From positions 1 to 62,902 of the forward strand of contig CAZMEX010000011.1 of the NCBI GenBank assembly GCA_964565415.1: a stretch of DNA of 62,902 nt, in the 5' to 3' direction. The position numbers and the translations under genes were made by a program. Of the stretch, positions 9,117 through 18,383 are shown piece by piece. Source of the DNA: JAIOSM01 sp964565415 (lineage in GTDB: Bacteria; Desulfobacterota; Desulfobacteria; Desulfobacterales; Desulfobacteraceae). Each line of letters begins with the position of its first letter. The first letter of the stretch is position 1. The notes under the pieces were generated by a model. That model had not been told where the DNA came from. It worked only from the letters and a program-made list of their open reading frames with translations, and did no database searches.

Positions 9117-9545
9117 GTGAAAAATTTTAAAAAACTTGTTAATTCAACCCTTGTTGTATTTTTATTGGTATTCTTTTGTTATGGCTGTGGTGGAAAGTAT
9201 GATGACGTTATCGAAGCCAATGAAGATTTCATTGAAATACTGGAAGATTATTCAGAGGCTCTGGCAAAAGCTGAAAATGCAAAAGATGTTGCAGCAGCAA
9301 TCAATGATGTTGCAGCTGATTTGGAAAAAATCGCACCTGTGATGAAGAAACTTAAAGAAAAATATCCTGATCTCATGACAAACAAGGATTTGCCTGAAAA
9401 GTTGCTTGAGTCAGAGAAAAATATGGAGAAAGTTGGAGAAAAACTTGCCGGATCATTCATATCCCTTCTGAAATATATGGCAGACCCGGATGTGCGGGCT
9501 GCACAGATACGTTTTGGTAAAGCCATGCAATCGACAAGCATGTAG
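9117..9545 (+). CDS. putative lipoprotein
   Basis: A 142-residue product starting with GTG, preceded by AAAGGAGT. The N-terminus has a basic stretch, a hydrophobic core and a lipobox-like FCYGC near residue 24, so lipid attachment is expected. The mature part is an acidic-basic, mostly helical chain rich in Ala, Glu and Lys (AEDAAAAINDVAADLEK-like composition) with coiled-coil character. I recognise no family. It lies 41 bases after the EF-G gene and ends before a strong terminator. Confidence 0.7.
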   Translation: MKNFKKLVNSTLVVFLLVFFCYGCGGKYDDVIEANEDFIEILEDYSEALAKAENAKDVAAAINDVAADLEKIAPVMKKLKEKYPDLMTNKDLPEKLLESEKNMEKVGEKLAGSFISLLKYMADPDVRAAQIRFGKAMQSTSM

Positions 9546-9577
9546 AAATTGGTGTGAATCATAATAAAAAAGAATAA

Positions 9578-9619
9578 AAAAGGGGGTTTTCTAAAAAAAC
9601 TGATTAGAAAACCCCCTTT
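9578..9619. terminator. strong bidirectional terminator between lipoprotein and sat genes
   Basis: The arms AAAGGGGGTTTTCTA and TAGAAAACCCCCTTT form a 15-base-pair hairpin with about an eleven-base A-rich loop. A-rich and T-rich flanks allow it to end transcripts from both the rightward lipoprotein gene and the leftward sat gene. Confidence 0.85.
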
Positions 9620-9639
9620 GTATTTTCAATGTAAGTAAT

Positions 9640-10917
9640 TTACATTTTGCTTCCTTCTGCATGACTCTGAAGTTTTACTTCAACTTTATTTTCCAAGCCT
9701 GCATAATATTTTCTCAAGATAACAAGCACTTCTTCACGACCAAAGTGATCAACCACTTCTTCGTTGTTAGAAAGTGCGTGACGTAGTTTTGTTCCTGAAA
9801 GAATAACCCTGTCATCCTTACCGTGGGGGCAGGTTCTCATGGAAGCCATACCGTCACATTTGTGGCAGTAAAAAGTCCAGTCAATCTTCAATGCTTCACA
9901 TATAAGAGCTTTTCCTTCTCCTTCAGGTTGAGGAATTGTATCAAAAATTTCCTGGGCTTCAAAAAGTGTATAGAAGTCACCAACACCGGCATGGTCACGA
10001 CCAATGATCATTCTGTTAACGCCGTAGTTCTGACGGAATGTTGCATGTAAAAGAGCTTCTCTGGGGCCTGCATATCTCATATCAAGAGGATAACCGCCAT
10101 TTACAACATGTTTAGGTACAAAGTAATCTTTGATCAGTCTGTCAATACATTCAATACGAACGTCTGCAGGAATATCACCTGGTTTAAGATTACCAATAAG
10201 AGAGTGGATTAAAACACCGTCACATACATCAAGAGCTATTTTGCAAAGGTGCTCATGGGATCTATGCATTGGGTTTCTAAGCTGCATGGAAGCAACATTT
10301 GCCCAGCCTCTTTCATCAAAGATAGCACGGGTCTCCTTAGGAGTAAGATAGACACCTTTAAATTTTTCAGGAAATTCACCTTCGGAAAGAACTTTCACAG
10401 GACCTGCAAGGCAGAACTCTTTTCTTGCCATAACCATCTGAACACCAGGATGATCTTCCATGGCAAGTTTCCAGAAATTATCTCCTTCTGATTCTTCTCC
10501 ATGACCTTTATAAACTTTTTCGCATTCCCATTTTTTGTCATCTTCGGTCATTGCAAATTTTTCTTCGATTTTCATGGTAGCATAGATTTCACCATTTCTT
10601 TCCAGGGTAATCTCATCGCCTTTATTAATTGCATCAGCATCTTCTTTTGAAGCATCAAGCATTACAGGAACTGGCCAGAAAGTACCATCGGCAAGAAGGA
10701 AATTTTCACTGACACCTTTCCAGTCTGCTTGTGTCATAAAACCATTAAGAGGGCTGAATCCGCCAATACCAAGCATAATAAGATCACCTTTAACCTGGGA
10801 GGAAATCTCTACTTTTTTCAGACCAGCTGCTTTTGTTTTTTCAGCTTCAAGTTCGCTACCTTCGAGCTTGCAACATACAAGACCTTTACCGCCATGTGGG
10901 GCTACTAATTTAGACAT
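9640..10917 (-). CDS. sat: sulfate adenylyltransferase (ATP sulfurylase)
   Basis: A cytoplasmic 425-residue enzyme that activates sulfate with ATP to APS, the first step of dissimilatory sulfate reduction. Seen are the N-terminal PUA-like part with GIGGFSPLNGFM, the ATP/sulfate motif QLRNPMHRSHE near residue 212, and GRDHAGVGDFY near 300. A CxxC pair (CHKCDGMASMRTC) near 355 fits the zinc-binding bacterial and archaeal homo-oligomeric type. The gene stands alone between a strong terminator and a 200-base upstream region; apr and qmo genes are not here. An AGGAG site precedes the ATG. Confidence 0.97.
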   Translation of the reverse strand: MSKLVAPHGGKGLVCCKLEGSELEAEKTKAAGLKKVEISSQVKGDLIMLGIGGFSPLNGFMTQADWKGVSENFLLADGTFWPVPVMLDASKEDADAINKGDEITLERNGEIYATMKIEEKFAMTEDDKKWECEKVYKGHGEESEGDNFWKLAMEDHPGVQMVMARKEFCLAGPVKVLSEGEFPEKFKGVYLTPKETRAIFDERGWANVASMQLRNPMHRSHEHLCKIALDVCDGVLIHSLIGNLKPGDIPADVRIECIDRLIKDYFVPKHVVNGGYPLDMRYAGPREALLHATFRQNYGVNRMIIGRDHAGVGDFYTLFEAQEIFDTIPQPEGEGKALICEALKIDWTFYCHKCDGMASMRTCPHGKDDRVILSGTKLRHALSNNEEVVDHFGREEVLVILRKYYAGLENKVEVKLQSHAEGSKM

Positions 10918-11001
10918 ATACTTCTCCTCATCTTTTTATATTAAAAAATAATAAATGCCTGTTCCAAACATTTATAAAAATTCATAAAAACAATCCTATA
11001 A

Positions 11002-11030
11002 GGTTTAATTTTTATTAAGGAATTTGTCAA
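11002..11030 (-). promoter_or_regulatory. candidate promoter of sat
   Basis: Read leftward, TTGACA (11030-11025) is perfect, but the best hexamer at 17-base spacing is only TAAACC. It lies about 85 bases ahead of the sat start. The weak -10 suggests an activator or that the true start site is elsewhere in this gap. Confidence 0.3.
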
Positions 11031-11124
11031 GAATTATTATTGATTTTTCTTGACTAAGAGCTGTATCTATAATCAAATTGTATCTATTGTTTTAAGGAAA
11101 ATCAGGCTGCCAGACCATCAAGGT

Positions 11125-11754
11125 TCAGCAAATACCTAATAATTCTCCGATCTGGTTCATATTTGTAAAATAGTAATCAGCTTTGAGAGATGGATTTTTA
11201 AATGCTCCAAACAGAGTGCCTGCACTTGATGCTGCAAGTTGATCATATTCAGAATCTCCAATAAAAAGAATTTCTTCGGTCTGAATTCTGAAATGTTCTA
11301 TAATTTTTATCAACTGGTCAGGTGCAGGCTTGGGTGATTTAACATCGGAAGCAGTAACTACCATATCAAACTGGTCTGCAATATTATTATCATTTAAAAC
11401 TTTTTCCATGGTATCTGTTCTGTTGGTTGCAATTGCCCTTATAAAATCATTGCTTTTCAGCTGACTTAAAAGTTCTAGAAACCCATTTTCCATCTGCATA
11501 TATTTTATAAATTTATGATACCCGATTTTTTTTAAACGTTTGTATACTCTATCAAGACTTGCCATTTCAGAGAAAAGATATTCCAGTGCCTCTGCAACAG
11601 TATACATATGAACCTTAGCAAATTGTTCGTCTGTAAGCTTTGCTTTATTAAAGTGCTCAAGAAGCGCATTGTAAAACCGTCTGTTTGCCATAGCTGTGTC
11701 AAACATTACTCCATCACAGTCAAACACCACAGCTTTTATCCTATTGTGTCTCAT
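11125..11754 (-). CDS. HAD-superfamily phosphatase (Gph/PGMB-like)
   Basis: A 209-residue haloacid-dehalogenase-type hydrolase with VVFDCDGVMFD (Asp nucleophile and acid/base), ATNRT (motif II), SPKPAPD (Lys motif) and GDSEYD (metal-binding motif IV). The helical cap between about residues 20 and 90 resembles phosphoglycolate phosphatase or beta-phosphoglucomutase; the substrate is not identifiable. I chose the ATG at 11754, which overlaps the end of the upstream DUF1573 gene by 14 bases, so the two are coupled. Confidence 0.8.
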   Translation of the reverse strand: MRHNRIKAVVFDCDGVMFDTAMANRRFYNALLEHFNKAKLTDEQFAKVHMYTVAEALEYLFSEMASLDRVYKRLKKIGYHKFIKYMQMENGFLELLSQLKSNDFIRAIATNRTDTMEKVLNDNNIADQFDMVVTASDVKSPKPAPDQLIKIIEHFRIQTEEILFIGDSEYDQLAASSAGTLFGAFKNPSLKADYYFTNMNQIGELLGIC

Positions 11755-12481
11755 AGGTTGCTTCTGTTTTGGTTTCCGATTTAATACTCCCAAAAACACG
11801 TATGGTGATTGTGGGATTGATTTTCAGGTCAGTTGCAAGATTGATTGCTTCATAATACCTGCCTTCTGTTTTTCTGATATTTTTTATGTGAAGTTCCCAT
11901 CCTGCATTTTTGACATCATCGTTGTCAGAAACTATTGGCTTTAGTTCAACTTCTATATTCTCACCATTAACTACTTTGGTGGAAAGAATGTTGAAATTAT
12001 ATTTTTCAGCTGGAACAATAGTGACAATTTGACTTAAATCTTCATCCGGGCTGCCATCAAAACGTAAGGTTTCCGATGAGATAAGTACGGTTTTCTCAAC
12101 TTTTCCCTGAACTTTTAGAGTTACCTGGCTCATTTCCGGGTCATTGGTATAAACAGTGATTGATTTTGAAAGCATCTTTCCACCATGTCCACCATACCCT
12201 CTGGTGTTTACTGAAATTACAATCTGTCCATCCCCGGCACGGGGGATTTCTCTGTCATAGGAGACAGTACTGCACCCTCAGCTGGTTTGAATATTTTTAA
12301 TTATCAGAGGCTCATCGCCAATATTTTTTATTATAAATTTATGTTTGATAATAGTCCCTTCAGGTACTGATTCAAATTTATAGATTTTCTGGGGGACTGA
12401 TGATTTTGGTGTTGCAAATAAACTTGCTGATGTGAGCAAAATAAACGACAATGCTGCAATCAGTAAAAATAACTTTTTCAT
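11741..12481 (-). CDS. DUF1573 exported protein with in-frame UGA, probably selenocysteine
   Basis: Read through a TGA at 12280-12278, the frame gives one 246-residue protein. Residues 1-23 are a signal peptide (ending SLFAT). Residues 30-67 (IIKHKFIIKNIGDEPLIIKN) and those after the TGA (GDGQIVISVNTRG, ITVYTNDPEMSQVTLKV) are the two halves of a single DUF1573 domain. The TGA is codon 68 in the context QTS-U-GCS; DUF1573 proteins there have a conserved Cys in SCGCT, so Sec replaces the first Cys of the pair. There is no start or ribosome-binding site right after the TGA. The function of the family is unknown, but the motif suggests extracytoplasmic redox or metal chemistry. The alternative, a nonsense mutation, is less likely because about 175 further codons are intact. 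Confidence 0.82.
12230..12267 (-). promoter_or_regulatory. candidate SECIS hairpins of the DUF1573 selenoprotein
   Basis: Two hairpins follow the UGA. CTGTC/GACAG (positions +11 to +26 after the UGA) has loop TCCTAT at the usual bacterial SECIS distance. ATCCCC/GGGGAT (+31 to +48) is more stable and has GT in its loop, but lies somewhat far. Either could bind SelB; I cannot choose. Confidence 0.4.
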
Positions 12482-12524
12482 AATTTTTTCCCAATCTTAA
12501 GTTACGTTGTTTAAATAAAACAGA

Positions 12525-14780
12525 TTAGCATTCTAACAGATTATTATTTATCATTTCAAGTATTGTTTTTGTATATTTGATTTTAATGTCTCCAAAGGCA
12601 ATTACAGGCACAGCTCCCATGAGAGAATTGGTGAGAATGATATTTGAACAGGAGAGAAGATCATCGGGTTTTAATATTTTCTCTTTAATTGTATAACCCT
12701 TGTTTTTGAGAATATTAATGGCTGCACTAATTGTAACGCCTTGAAGGCAATGTTCAGATTGCGGTATGATCACTGTATTGGCCTGAATTATCATGATATT
12801 GCATGTGTTTGTTTCAGAAATTGTCATGTCTGGATTTAATATTAATGCTTCATCCTTATTATTTTCTTTTGCAAAAAGTCCGGCAAGATAGTAGTAAAGA
12901 TAATTTAAACTCTTGTGATCAGCAATGGGTGTGAGGTGCGGATAAGGGTATTTAATCAGCTCCAGGCCGCTTTTTTTAATAATACTGAGTCTGGGAACAT
13001 ATTTTTTTGCAAATACCACTACAGAAAAGGGAAACTCCTTATCATCGTTATTTTTAGCAAGAATTATTTTCACCGCAGCTGTACAGGAGTTTAAACTGTT
13101 TTTTTCCAAAATCATTGATACCACATCTTTAAAATTAATATTTAATGGTTTCTGACTAAAGAGTTGTTTTAAGCCTTTGTTTAACCTTTTGATGTGATCA
13201 GAAAGTCTTATGATTCTGCCATTAACTGCTTTAATTGTTTCAAACAGACCTGCTCCATACTGAAATCCCGGGCAGTTGACCGGTATACACACGTCTGCTT
13301 TATCAACTATTTTTCCATTAATCCATGCTTTATCAATTTTTTGCAAATCATTGGCTGTATTTGAAGAGAGTGTGTCCATAATGGTTTTGCCCTTATCAAG
13401 TGTCTCCTGGTATTCTTTTTCCGGGTCTGAATCAAAGACAATACCACCCCCGACAGAGAATGATATCTTGTTGTTAAAAACTATGGCGGTTCTTATGGCA
13501 ATGGATAAATCCATTGTGTTGTGAAAGCTTAAATATCCCAGGGAACCTGTGTAGATATGTCTTTGTGTGGGTTCCAGTTCATCAATGATTTCCATACTTC
13601 TAATCTTTGGACACCCTGTTATGGATCCGCCCGGAAAAGCAGCTTTTAACAAATCTATAGATGTTTTTCCCTTTAAAAGCATCCCTTGTACAACAGAAAC
13701 AAGATGAAAAACATTATCATAGGCTTCAAGTTTTTTATGCTCTTTTACAACAATTGTTTCTGGTCTGGCAACTCGTGAAAGGTCATTGCGCATAAGATCA
13801 ACAATCATTGTAAGTTCTGCATCATCTTTTATGCTGGATTTGAGCACCTCTGCATTTTTCTTATCTTCCTTTTTTGTTTTTCCTCTGGCAATGGTTCCTT
13901 TTATTGGTCTTGTTTCAATTTTGTTATTCTCTTGTTTAATAAATCTTTCCGGTGAAGTTGATAATACCTGATGGGTTCTGGCATTAATATAGGCAAAAAA
14001 AGAGGCTGGGTTTTTCTTATAAAGTTTTTTAAACAGAGAAAAGGGATCTCCTGAAAAATCTGTTTCAAAACGCTGGGATAAGTTTGCCTGATAAATATCT
14101 CCAGCTTTTAAGTGCTTTATGATTTGATGGACTTTTTCAATGTACTCTTTTTTTGAAAATGTAGATTTCAGTTGTGATCTATTAATGGAAATATTTTTAC
14201 ATTTTGCTCTGCTTTCTGATTTATTAATTCTTTTAAAGACAAATTTTCTTATCTTATCAATATGGCTTGCAGTATCTGAATTAAGGCATCCAATGATCAG
14301 GCTGGTTCTGTTCTTTTTTTTATCATGAATTATTATGGCTGAAGGTGCATAGAGGCAAATATCCGGCAATTCATTGCCAATACAAGTCTGGGGCAGGTTC
14401 TCTATTGAATTTTTCAAGTCATAGGCAAAATATCCAAAAAGACCAGCACTGACAGGCAGAAGGGAAGTTGAGTACAAGAGTTTAAAATGGCTGATTAATT
14501 TATCCAGTACTGTGAACGGATTTTCTTTTAATTCAATGGAATTATTGTTGTATTTGAGTTTAAGATGATTGTTTTTCCCTGTAAGTTCAAGCCATGGTTT
14601 TATGGCAAGTATATGATGTCTTGAGCAATCTGAATGGCTGCCGCTCAGCAGAGCAACAGTGCCATCATCCATTGCAAATTTTTCTGCAACTTGTAAAAAA
14701 GGGCTGGCAAGCTCAATCTCTTCTCTATGAATCGACACCAGGGTTGGTAATTGATTTATAAACTTGTTATCCTTAGTCAT
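12525..14780 (-). CDS. pabBC: aminodeoxychorismate synthase component I fused to 4-amino-4-deoxychorismate lyase (PabB-PabC)
   Basis: One 751-residue chain for p-aminobenzoate, a folate precursor. Residues up to about 470 are the chorismate-using synthase: AGDIYQANLSQRF, RPIKGTIARG, and SITGCPKIRSMEIIDELEP near 385. Residues about 490-750 are the PLP-dependent class IV lyase, with GFQYGAGLFETIKAVNG at its start and GVTISAAINILKNKGY near the end. It would need a separate PabA amidotransferase or free ammonia. Such fusions are known in many bacteria. Folate supply fits the tetrahydrofolate chemistry at 54-63 kb. It is separated from the MBL gene by 52 bases. Confidence 0.92.
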   Translation of the reverse strand: MTKDNKFINQLPTLVSIHREEIELASPFLQVAEKFAMDDGTVALLSGSHSDCSRHHILAIKPWLELTGKNNHLKLKYNNNSIELKENPFTVLDKLISHFKLLYSTSLLPVSAGLFGYFAYDLKNSIENLPQTCIGNELPDICLYAPSAIIIHDKKKNRTSLIIGCLNSDTASHIDKIRKFVFKRINKSESRAKCKNISINRSQLKSTFSKKEYIEKVHQIIKHLKAGDIYQANLSQRFETDFSGDPFSLFKKLYKKNPASFFAYINARTHQVLSTSPERFIKQENNKIETRPIKGTIARGKTKKEDKKNAEVLKSSIKDDAELTMIVDLMRNDLSRVARPETIVVKEHKKLEAYDNVFHLVSVVQGMLLKGKTSIDLLKAAFPGGSITGCPKIRSMEIIDELEPTQRHIYTGSLGYLSFHNTMDLSIAIRTAIVFNNKISFSVGGGIVFDSDPEKEYQETLDKGKTIMDTLSSNTANDLQKIDKAWINGKIVDKADVCIPVNCPGFQYGAGLFETIKAVNGRIIRLSDHIKRLNKGLKQLFSQKPLNINFKDVVSMILEKNSLNSCTAAVKIILAKNNDDKEFPFSVVVFAKKYVPRLSIIKKSGLELIKYPYPHLTPIADHKSLNYLYYYLAGLFAKENNKDEALILNPDMTISETNTCNIMIIQANTVIIPQSEHCLQGVTISAAINILKNKGYTIKEKILKPDDLLSCSNIILTNSLMGAVPVIAFGDIKIKYTKTILEMINNNLLEC

Positions 14781-14832
14781 AATAACTGTCCACTGATATT
14801 ACCAACTGAAGTTTTGAACTAAAAAATTGATG

Positions 14833-15453
14833 TTAAGAGAGGAATGGGTTTATCTTTTTCTCTCTGCCGATTGAAGTTTCAGGACCATGACCTGTATATA
14901 CTATTGTCTCTTCATCAAGGGTTAAAAGTTTGGTTTTAATGCTTGAGATAAGGGTATCATAGTCACCACCGGGCAGGTCAGTTCTGCCGATTGAGCCTGC
15001 AAAAAGAGTGTCCCCTGCAATGAGAACCTTGTCTGTTAAAAGACATACACCGCCACGTGAATGTCCCGGAGTATGGATAACCTTTAAGGTAATGTTTCCA
15101 AATTTTATTTCATCATTATCTGCAATATGTATATCAGCCGGAGGGGAGTTTTCAGCAGTAAGTCCAAAGGAACCTGCATGCTGGGCAATCTCTGAAAGCA
15201 TGGGTTCATCTTCCGCATGTATCATAAGCTTTGCCTTTGTAGCTTCTTTAAGCTCTTTGTTTGCACCGATATGATCAAAATGACCATGGGTATTTATTAT
15301 GTATTTTACTGTGAGTTTATCCTTAGCAAGGGTCATGAGTATTCTATCTGCTTCATCTCCTGGATCTATGACAACAGCCTCTTTTGTATCTTCACATCCA
15401 AGTATATAGCAGTTTGCCATTATGGGACCTACTTCAAGCGTTCTAATTATCAC
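14833..15453 (-). CDS. metallo-beta-lactamase-fold hydrolase (glyoxalase II-like)
   Basis: A 206-residue single-domain hydrolase with the binuclear metal motif THGHFDHIG near residue 57, HTPGHSRGG near 130, AGDTLF near 147, and a final GHGPETSIG. This is the YcbL/glyoxalase-II-like group that hydrolyses thioesters such as S-lactoylglutathione; the short length without the C-terminal glyoxalase II domain argues against classical GloB. It is the last gene of the leftward rib-nusB run, 19 bases after nusB. The natural substrate is unknown. Confidence 0.85.
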   Translation of the reverse strand: MIIRTLEVGPIMANCYILGCEDTKEAVVIDPGDEADRILMTLAKDKLTVKYIINTHGHFDHIGANKELKEATKAKLMIHAEDEPMLSEIAQHAGSFGLTAENSPPADIHIADNDEIKFGNITLKVIHTPGHSRGGVCLLTDKVLIAGDTLFAGSIGRTDLPGGDYDTLISSIKTKLLTLDEETIVYTGHGPETSIGREKKINPFLS

Positions 15454-15472
15454 AATATTCTCCTTAATAGTT

Positions 15473-15943
15473 TTATTCTATATTTTTCAGTATGCGTATT
15501 TTATCAAGCACGCCATTAATAAAAGAAGCTGAATCTTTGGCACCAAATTTTTTTCCTATTTCCACAGCTTCATTAATTGTAACACTTGATGGAATGTCCT
15601 GGCATTTTAATAGTTCAAAAGCTCCAATGCGCATAATATTTTTATCAACAGAAGACATGCGGGACAGCTTCCAGTTTTTTGAACAACTGTCTAAAAGAGA
15701 ATCCAACTCTGCTTTATTATTTATAACTCCTTTAACCAGCAGAAGGAAAAAAGGCTTAGTACTCTCGGTGATCTTCTCTTCAAAGCTTAGGCAAAAATGA
15801 TTTATCAACTCTTCTAACTCTTCTTGATCTTCTTTTTCTATTTCAGACCCGTCTGGATCAGCCTGATTTTGATCAGACTGGTTGCTCTCTAAATAAAAAA
15901 GCGCCTGCAAAGCTAATTCTCTTGATTTTCTGCGATAACCCAC
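15473..15943 (-). CDS. nusB: transcription antitermination factor NusB
   Basis: A 156-residue all-helical protein with the NusB hallmarks RRKSRELALQALFYLE at the N-terminus, VDKNIMRIGAFELL in the middle and PSSVTINEAVEIGKKFG near the end. It acts with NusE (S10) at boxA in rRNA transcripts. An acidic insertion (SDQNQADPDGSEIEKEDQEE, about residues 23-42) follows the first helix. It sits directly after ribH, a common order in bacteria. Confidence 0.93.
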   Translation of the reverse strand: MGYRRKSRELALQALFYLESNQSDQNQADPDGSEIEKEDQEELEELINHFCLSFEEKITESTKPFFLLLVKGVINNKAELDSLLDSCSKNWKLSRMSSVDKNIMRIGAFELLKCQDIPSSVTINEAVEIGKKFGAKDSASFINGVLDKIRILKNIE

Positions 15944-15970
15944 TGTTTTTATTAATCTTTCTAAAAATTT

Positions 15971-16435
15971 TTATAAGTTTACTGAGAGGTTTGCCATTTC
16001 AACAGCAGCAAGTGCTGAATCAAATCCTTTATTACCTGCTTTTGTACCGGCACGTTCAATTGCCTGCTCAATTGTTTCCGTGGTAAGAATTCCAAATATT
16101 ACTGGCAGATCATGGTCAAGACTAACGCTTGCAATCCCCTTGGAGACTTCAGCACACACATAATCATAATGTGAGGTTGCTCCTCTAATTACTGCCCCAA
16201 GACAGATAACAGCATCATACTTGCCAGTAAGAGCCATTTTTTTTGCTATTAATGGAATTTCAAAAGCTCCGGGTACTTTAACAAGTGTAATATCTTTGTC
16301 CTCGGCACCACTTCTGGTCAAAGCATCAATAGCTCCGCTCACAAGTTTTTCAGTAATAAAATCGTTGAATCTGCCTGCAATGATTCCAAATTTCTTCCCA
16401 TCTGCTTTTAAGCTTGCTTCAATGATTTGTGGCAT
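15971..16435 (-). CDS. ribH: 6,7-dimethyl-8-ribityllumazine synthase
   Basis: A 154-residue lumazine synthase subunit, normal length, that condenses 5-amino-6-ribitylaminouracil with dihydroxybutanone phosphate. Motifs: GIIAGRFNDFITEKLVSGA near 20, VPGAFEIPL near 55, CLGAVIRGATSHYDYVC near 80 and FGILTTET near 113. These enzymes form 60-mers or pentamers. The second-to-last steps of riboflavin synthesis are all encoded in this run. Confidence 0.96.
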   Translation of the reverse strand: MPQIIEASLKADGKKFGIIAGRFNDFITEKLVSGAIDALTRSGAEDKDITLVKVPGAFEIPLIAKKMALTGKYDAVICLGAVIRGATSHYDYVCAEVSKGIASVSLDHDLPVIFGILTTETIEQAIERAGTKAGNKGFDSALAAVEMANLSVNL

Positions 16436-16465
16436 TTTCTATCCTTTTATATTTTTGTTATTAAA

Positions 16466-17674
16466 TTATTCTACCATTGTGAGGGTGTGCCCCATTCTCA
16501 ACTGCTTGCATTTGAGATAACCTTTGTTATACTCATTGGGTTCAGTTTCAATGGGTACCTGCTCAGTAACACTTAATCCATATCCTTCAAGCCCTACCAT
16601 TTTTTTAGGATTATTTGTCATGAGTCTCATTTTTTTTATGCCAAGGTCAACAAGTATTTGAGCACCAACGCCATAATCTCTCAGATCATCTTTAAACCCA
16701 AGTTTTCTGTTTGCTTCAACTGTATCAAGACCTTGCCGCTGATATTCATATGCCTTAAGTTTATTGACAAGACCAATACCACGCCCCTCCTGCCTTAAAT
16801 AGAGAATAACTCCAGAACCCTCTTTCTCCATGGTTTCCATGGCTTTATGAAGCTGGTCAGCACAGTCGCATCTTAAAGATCCAAATATATCTCCTGTCAT
16901 ACACTCTGAATGCACCCTTACAAGGATTTCCTTTTCAGGATCAATCTCACCTTTTACCATGGCAATGTGAGTAAGGCTGTCAAGATCATTTTCATAGGCA
17001 ATAATCTTAAAGTTGCCTCCATATTTTGTTGGCAATTCCGTCTGTGCAGCTTTTTTAACAAAAGATTCTGTTTTAAGTCTGTATTCAACAAGATCTGCCA
17101 CTGTGCAAATGCCTATACCATGTTTTTTGGCAAATTTTTCAAGGGAAGGCATTCTTGCCATTGTGCCATCGTCATCCATGATTTCGCAGATTACTCCGGC
17201 AGGTTTCAGCCCTGCAAGGCGGGCAAGATCAACAGAGCCTTCAGTTTGCCCTATTCTTACCATGACACCGCCTTCCCTTGCTCTTAAGGGAAAAACATGC
17301 CCCGGCATGACAATGTCAGAAGGTTTTGCATCATCAGCTACAGCAGTTAAAATGGTATGGGATCTGTCACCAGCTGAGATACCTGTGGTTACACCATTCT
17401 TGGCTTCAATGGATATGGTAAAACCTGTTTCAAATTGTGATGTGTTATCTTCTACCATCATTGGCAAATTTAGTGTATCAAGCATTTTTCCTGTCATGGA
17501 AAGACATATCAAACCCCTACCATGTGTTGCCATGAAATTTATAGCTTCAGGGGTGACAGCCTCAGCTGCCATGGTAAGATCCCCCTCGTTTTCTCTATCT
17601 TCATCATCAACAAGGATGACCATCTTCCCTTGTTTTATATCTTCAAGCGCCTGTTTAATTGTTAGATGCAGCAT
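16466..17674 (-). CDS. ribBA: bifunctional 3,4-dihydroxy-2-butanone-4-phosphate synthase / GTP cyclohydrolase II
   Basis: A 402-residue fusion supplying both branches of riboflavin synthesis. Residues 1 to about 200 are RibB with VDDEDRENEGDL and HVFPLRAREGG; residues about 205-400 are RibA with the zinc Cys cluster HSECMTGDIFGSLRCDC and YLRQEGRGIGLVNKLKAY. Both active-site sets look complete. It lies between ribE and ribH with gaps of 21 and 30 bases, in one transcription unit. Confidence 0.97.
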   Translation of the reverse strand: MLHLTIKQALEDIKQGKMVILVDDEDRENEGDLTMAAEAVTPEAINFMATHGRGLICLSMTGKMLDTLNLPMMVEDNTSQFETGFTISIEAKNGVTTGISAGDRSHTILTAVADDAKPSDIVMPGHVFPLRAREGGVMVRIGQTEGSVDLARLAGLKPAGVICEIMDDDGTMARMPSLEKFAKKHGIGICTVADLVEYRLKTESFVKKAAQTELPTKYGGNFKIIAYENDLDSLTHIAMVKGEIDPEKEILVRVHSECMTGDIFGSLRCDCADQLHKAMETMEKEGSGVILYLRQEGRGIGLVNKLKAYEYQRQGLDTVEANRKLGFKDDLRDYGVGAQILVDLGIKKMRLMTNNPKKMVGLEGYGLSVTEQVPIETEPNEYNKGYLKCKQLRMGHTLTMVE

Positions 17675-17695
17675 TATTTTGTATCCTTAAATTGT

Positions 17696-18367
17696 TTATA
17701 AAAATCCTTTTCTTGCTAAAAGTCCCAAACTGATATCTTTGTGATCACTATCAATGATATCTCTATTTTCTGTGCCTGAGCTTTTATCTAATATCTTCTG
17801 GACATATTTTCCCAACATATCAGTTTCAATGTTAACCTTATCTCCTGTGTTTTTCTCCTCAATGGTTGTTACCTTAGCTGTATGAGGGATCACGCTTATT
17901 TCAAAATCCTTGTTTGAGCACTTGTTAATAGTAAGACTTATTCCGTCAATTGCAATAGAGCCCTTTTCAATCATTTGATGGGCAAGTTTTTCCGATACAT
18001 TAATGGTTATGATCCAGGCATTACTTTTTTTCACTTTGGAGGCAATGGTACCTGTCCCATCAATGTGACCGGAGACAAGGTGTCCATCAAGTCTGTCACT
18101 GAGTCTTAATGCTCTTTCGATGTTTACCTTTGTTCCTGCAGAGGCTTTTTTAAATGTAGTAAGCTCAATCGTCTCCGGAGCCATATCAACTTTAAATAGA
18201 TTTTTTTGAAGACTGACAGCAGTAAGGCATGCCCCATTGACTGCTATTGAGTCCCCAATTTTGGATTCTGAAAGATTAATATCTGTTTCAATGGCAAGAA
18301 CTGCTCCCTGATTATTTTTGTCAATCTTTTTTATTATGCCTGATCCTTCAATTATTCCGGTAAACAA
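17696..18367 (-). CDS. ribE: riboflavin synthase alpha chain
   Basis: A 223-residue enzyme that dismutates two lumazines to riboflavin. It begins with the family signature MFTGIIEGSG and contains two lumazine-binding repeats, each with a core such as IGDSIAVNGACLT (near 45) and IEKGSIAIDGISLT (near 138), plus LVSGHIDGTG between them. The C-terminal tail after about residue 195 is slightly longer than usual. It follows ribD by 16 bases. Confidence 0.95.
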   Translation of the reverse strand: MFTGIIEGSGIIKKIDKNNQGAVLAIETDINLSESKIGDSIAVNGACLTAVSLQKNLFKVDMAPETIELTTFKKASAGTKVNIERALRLSDRLDGHLVSGHIDGTGTIASKVKKSNAWIITINVSEKLAHQMIEKGSIAIDGISLTINKCSNKDFEISVIPHTAKVTTIEEKNTGDKVNIETDMLGKYVQKILDKSSGTENRDIIDSDHKDISLGLLARKGFL

Positions 18368-18383
18368 GCCATATCTCCCTATA

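Noticed and set aside
11050..11073. TTGACT followed by TATAAT on the + strand
   Set aside because: Spacing is only 12 bases, and no rightward gene follows; not a usable promoter.
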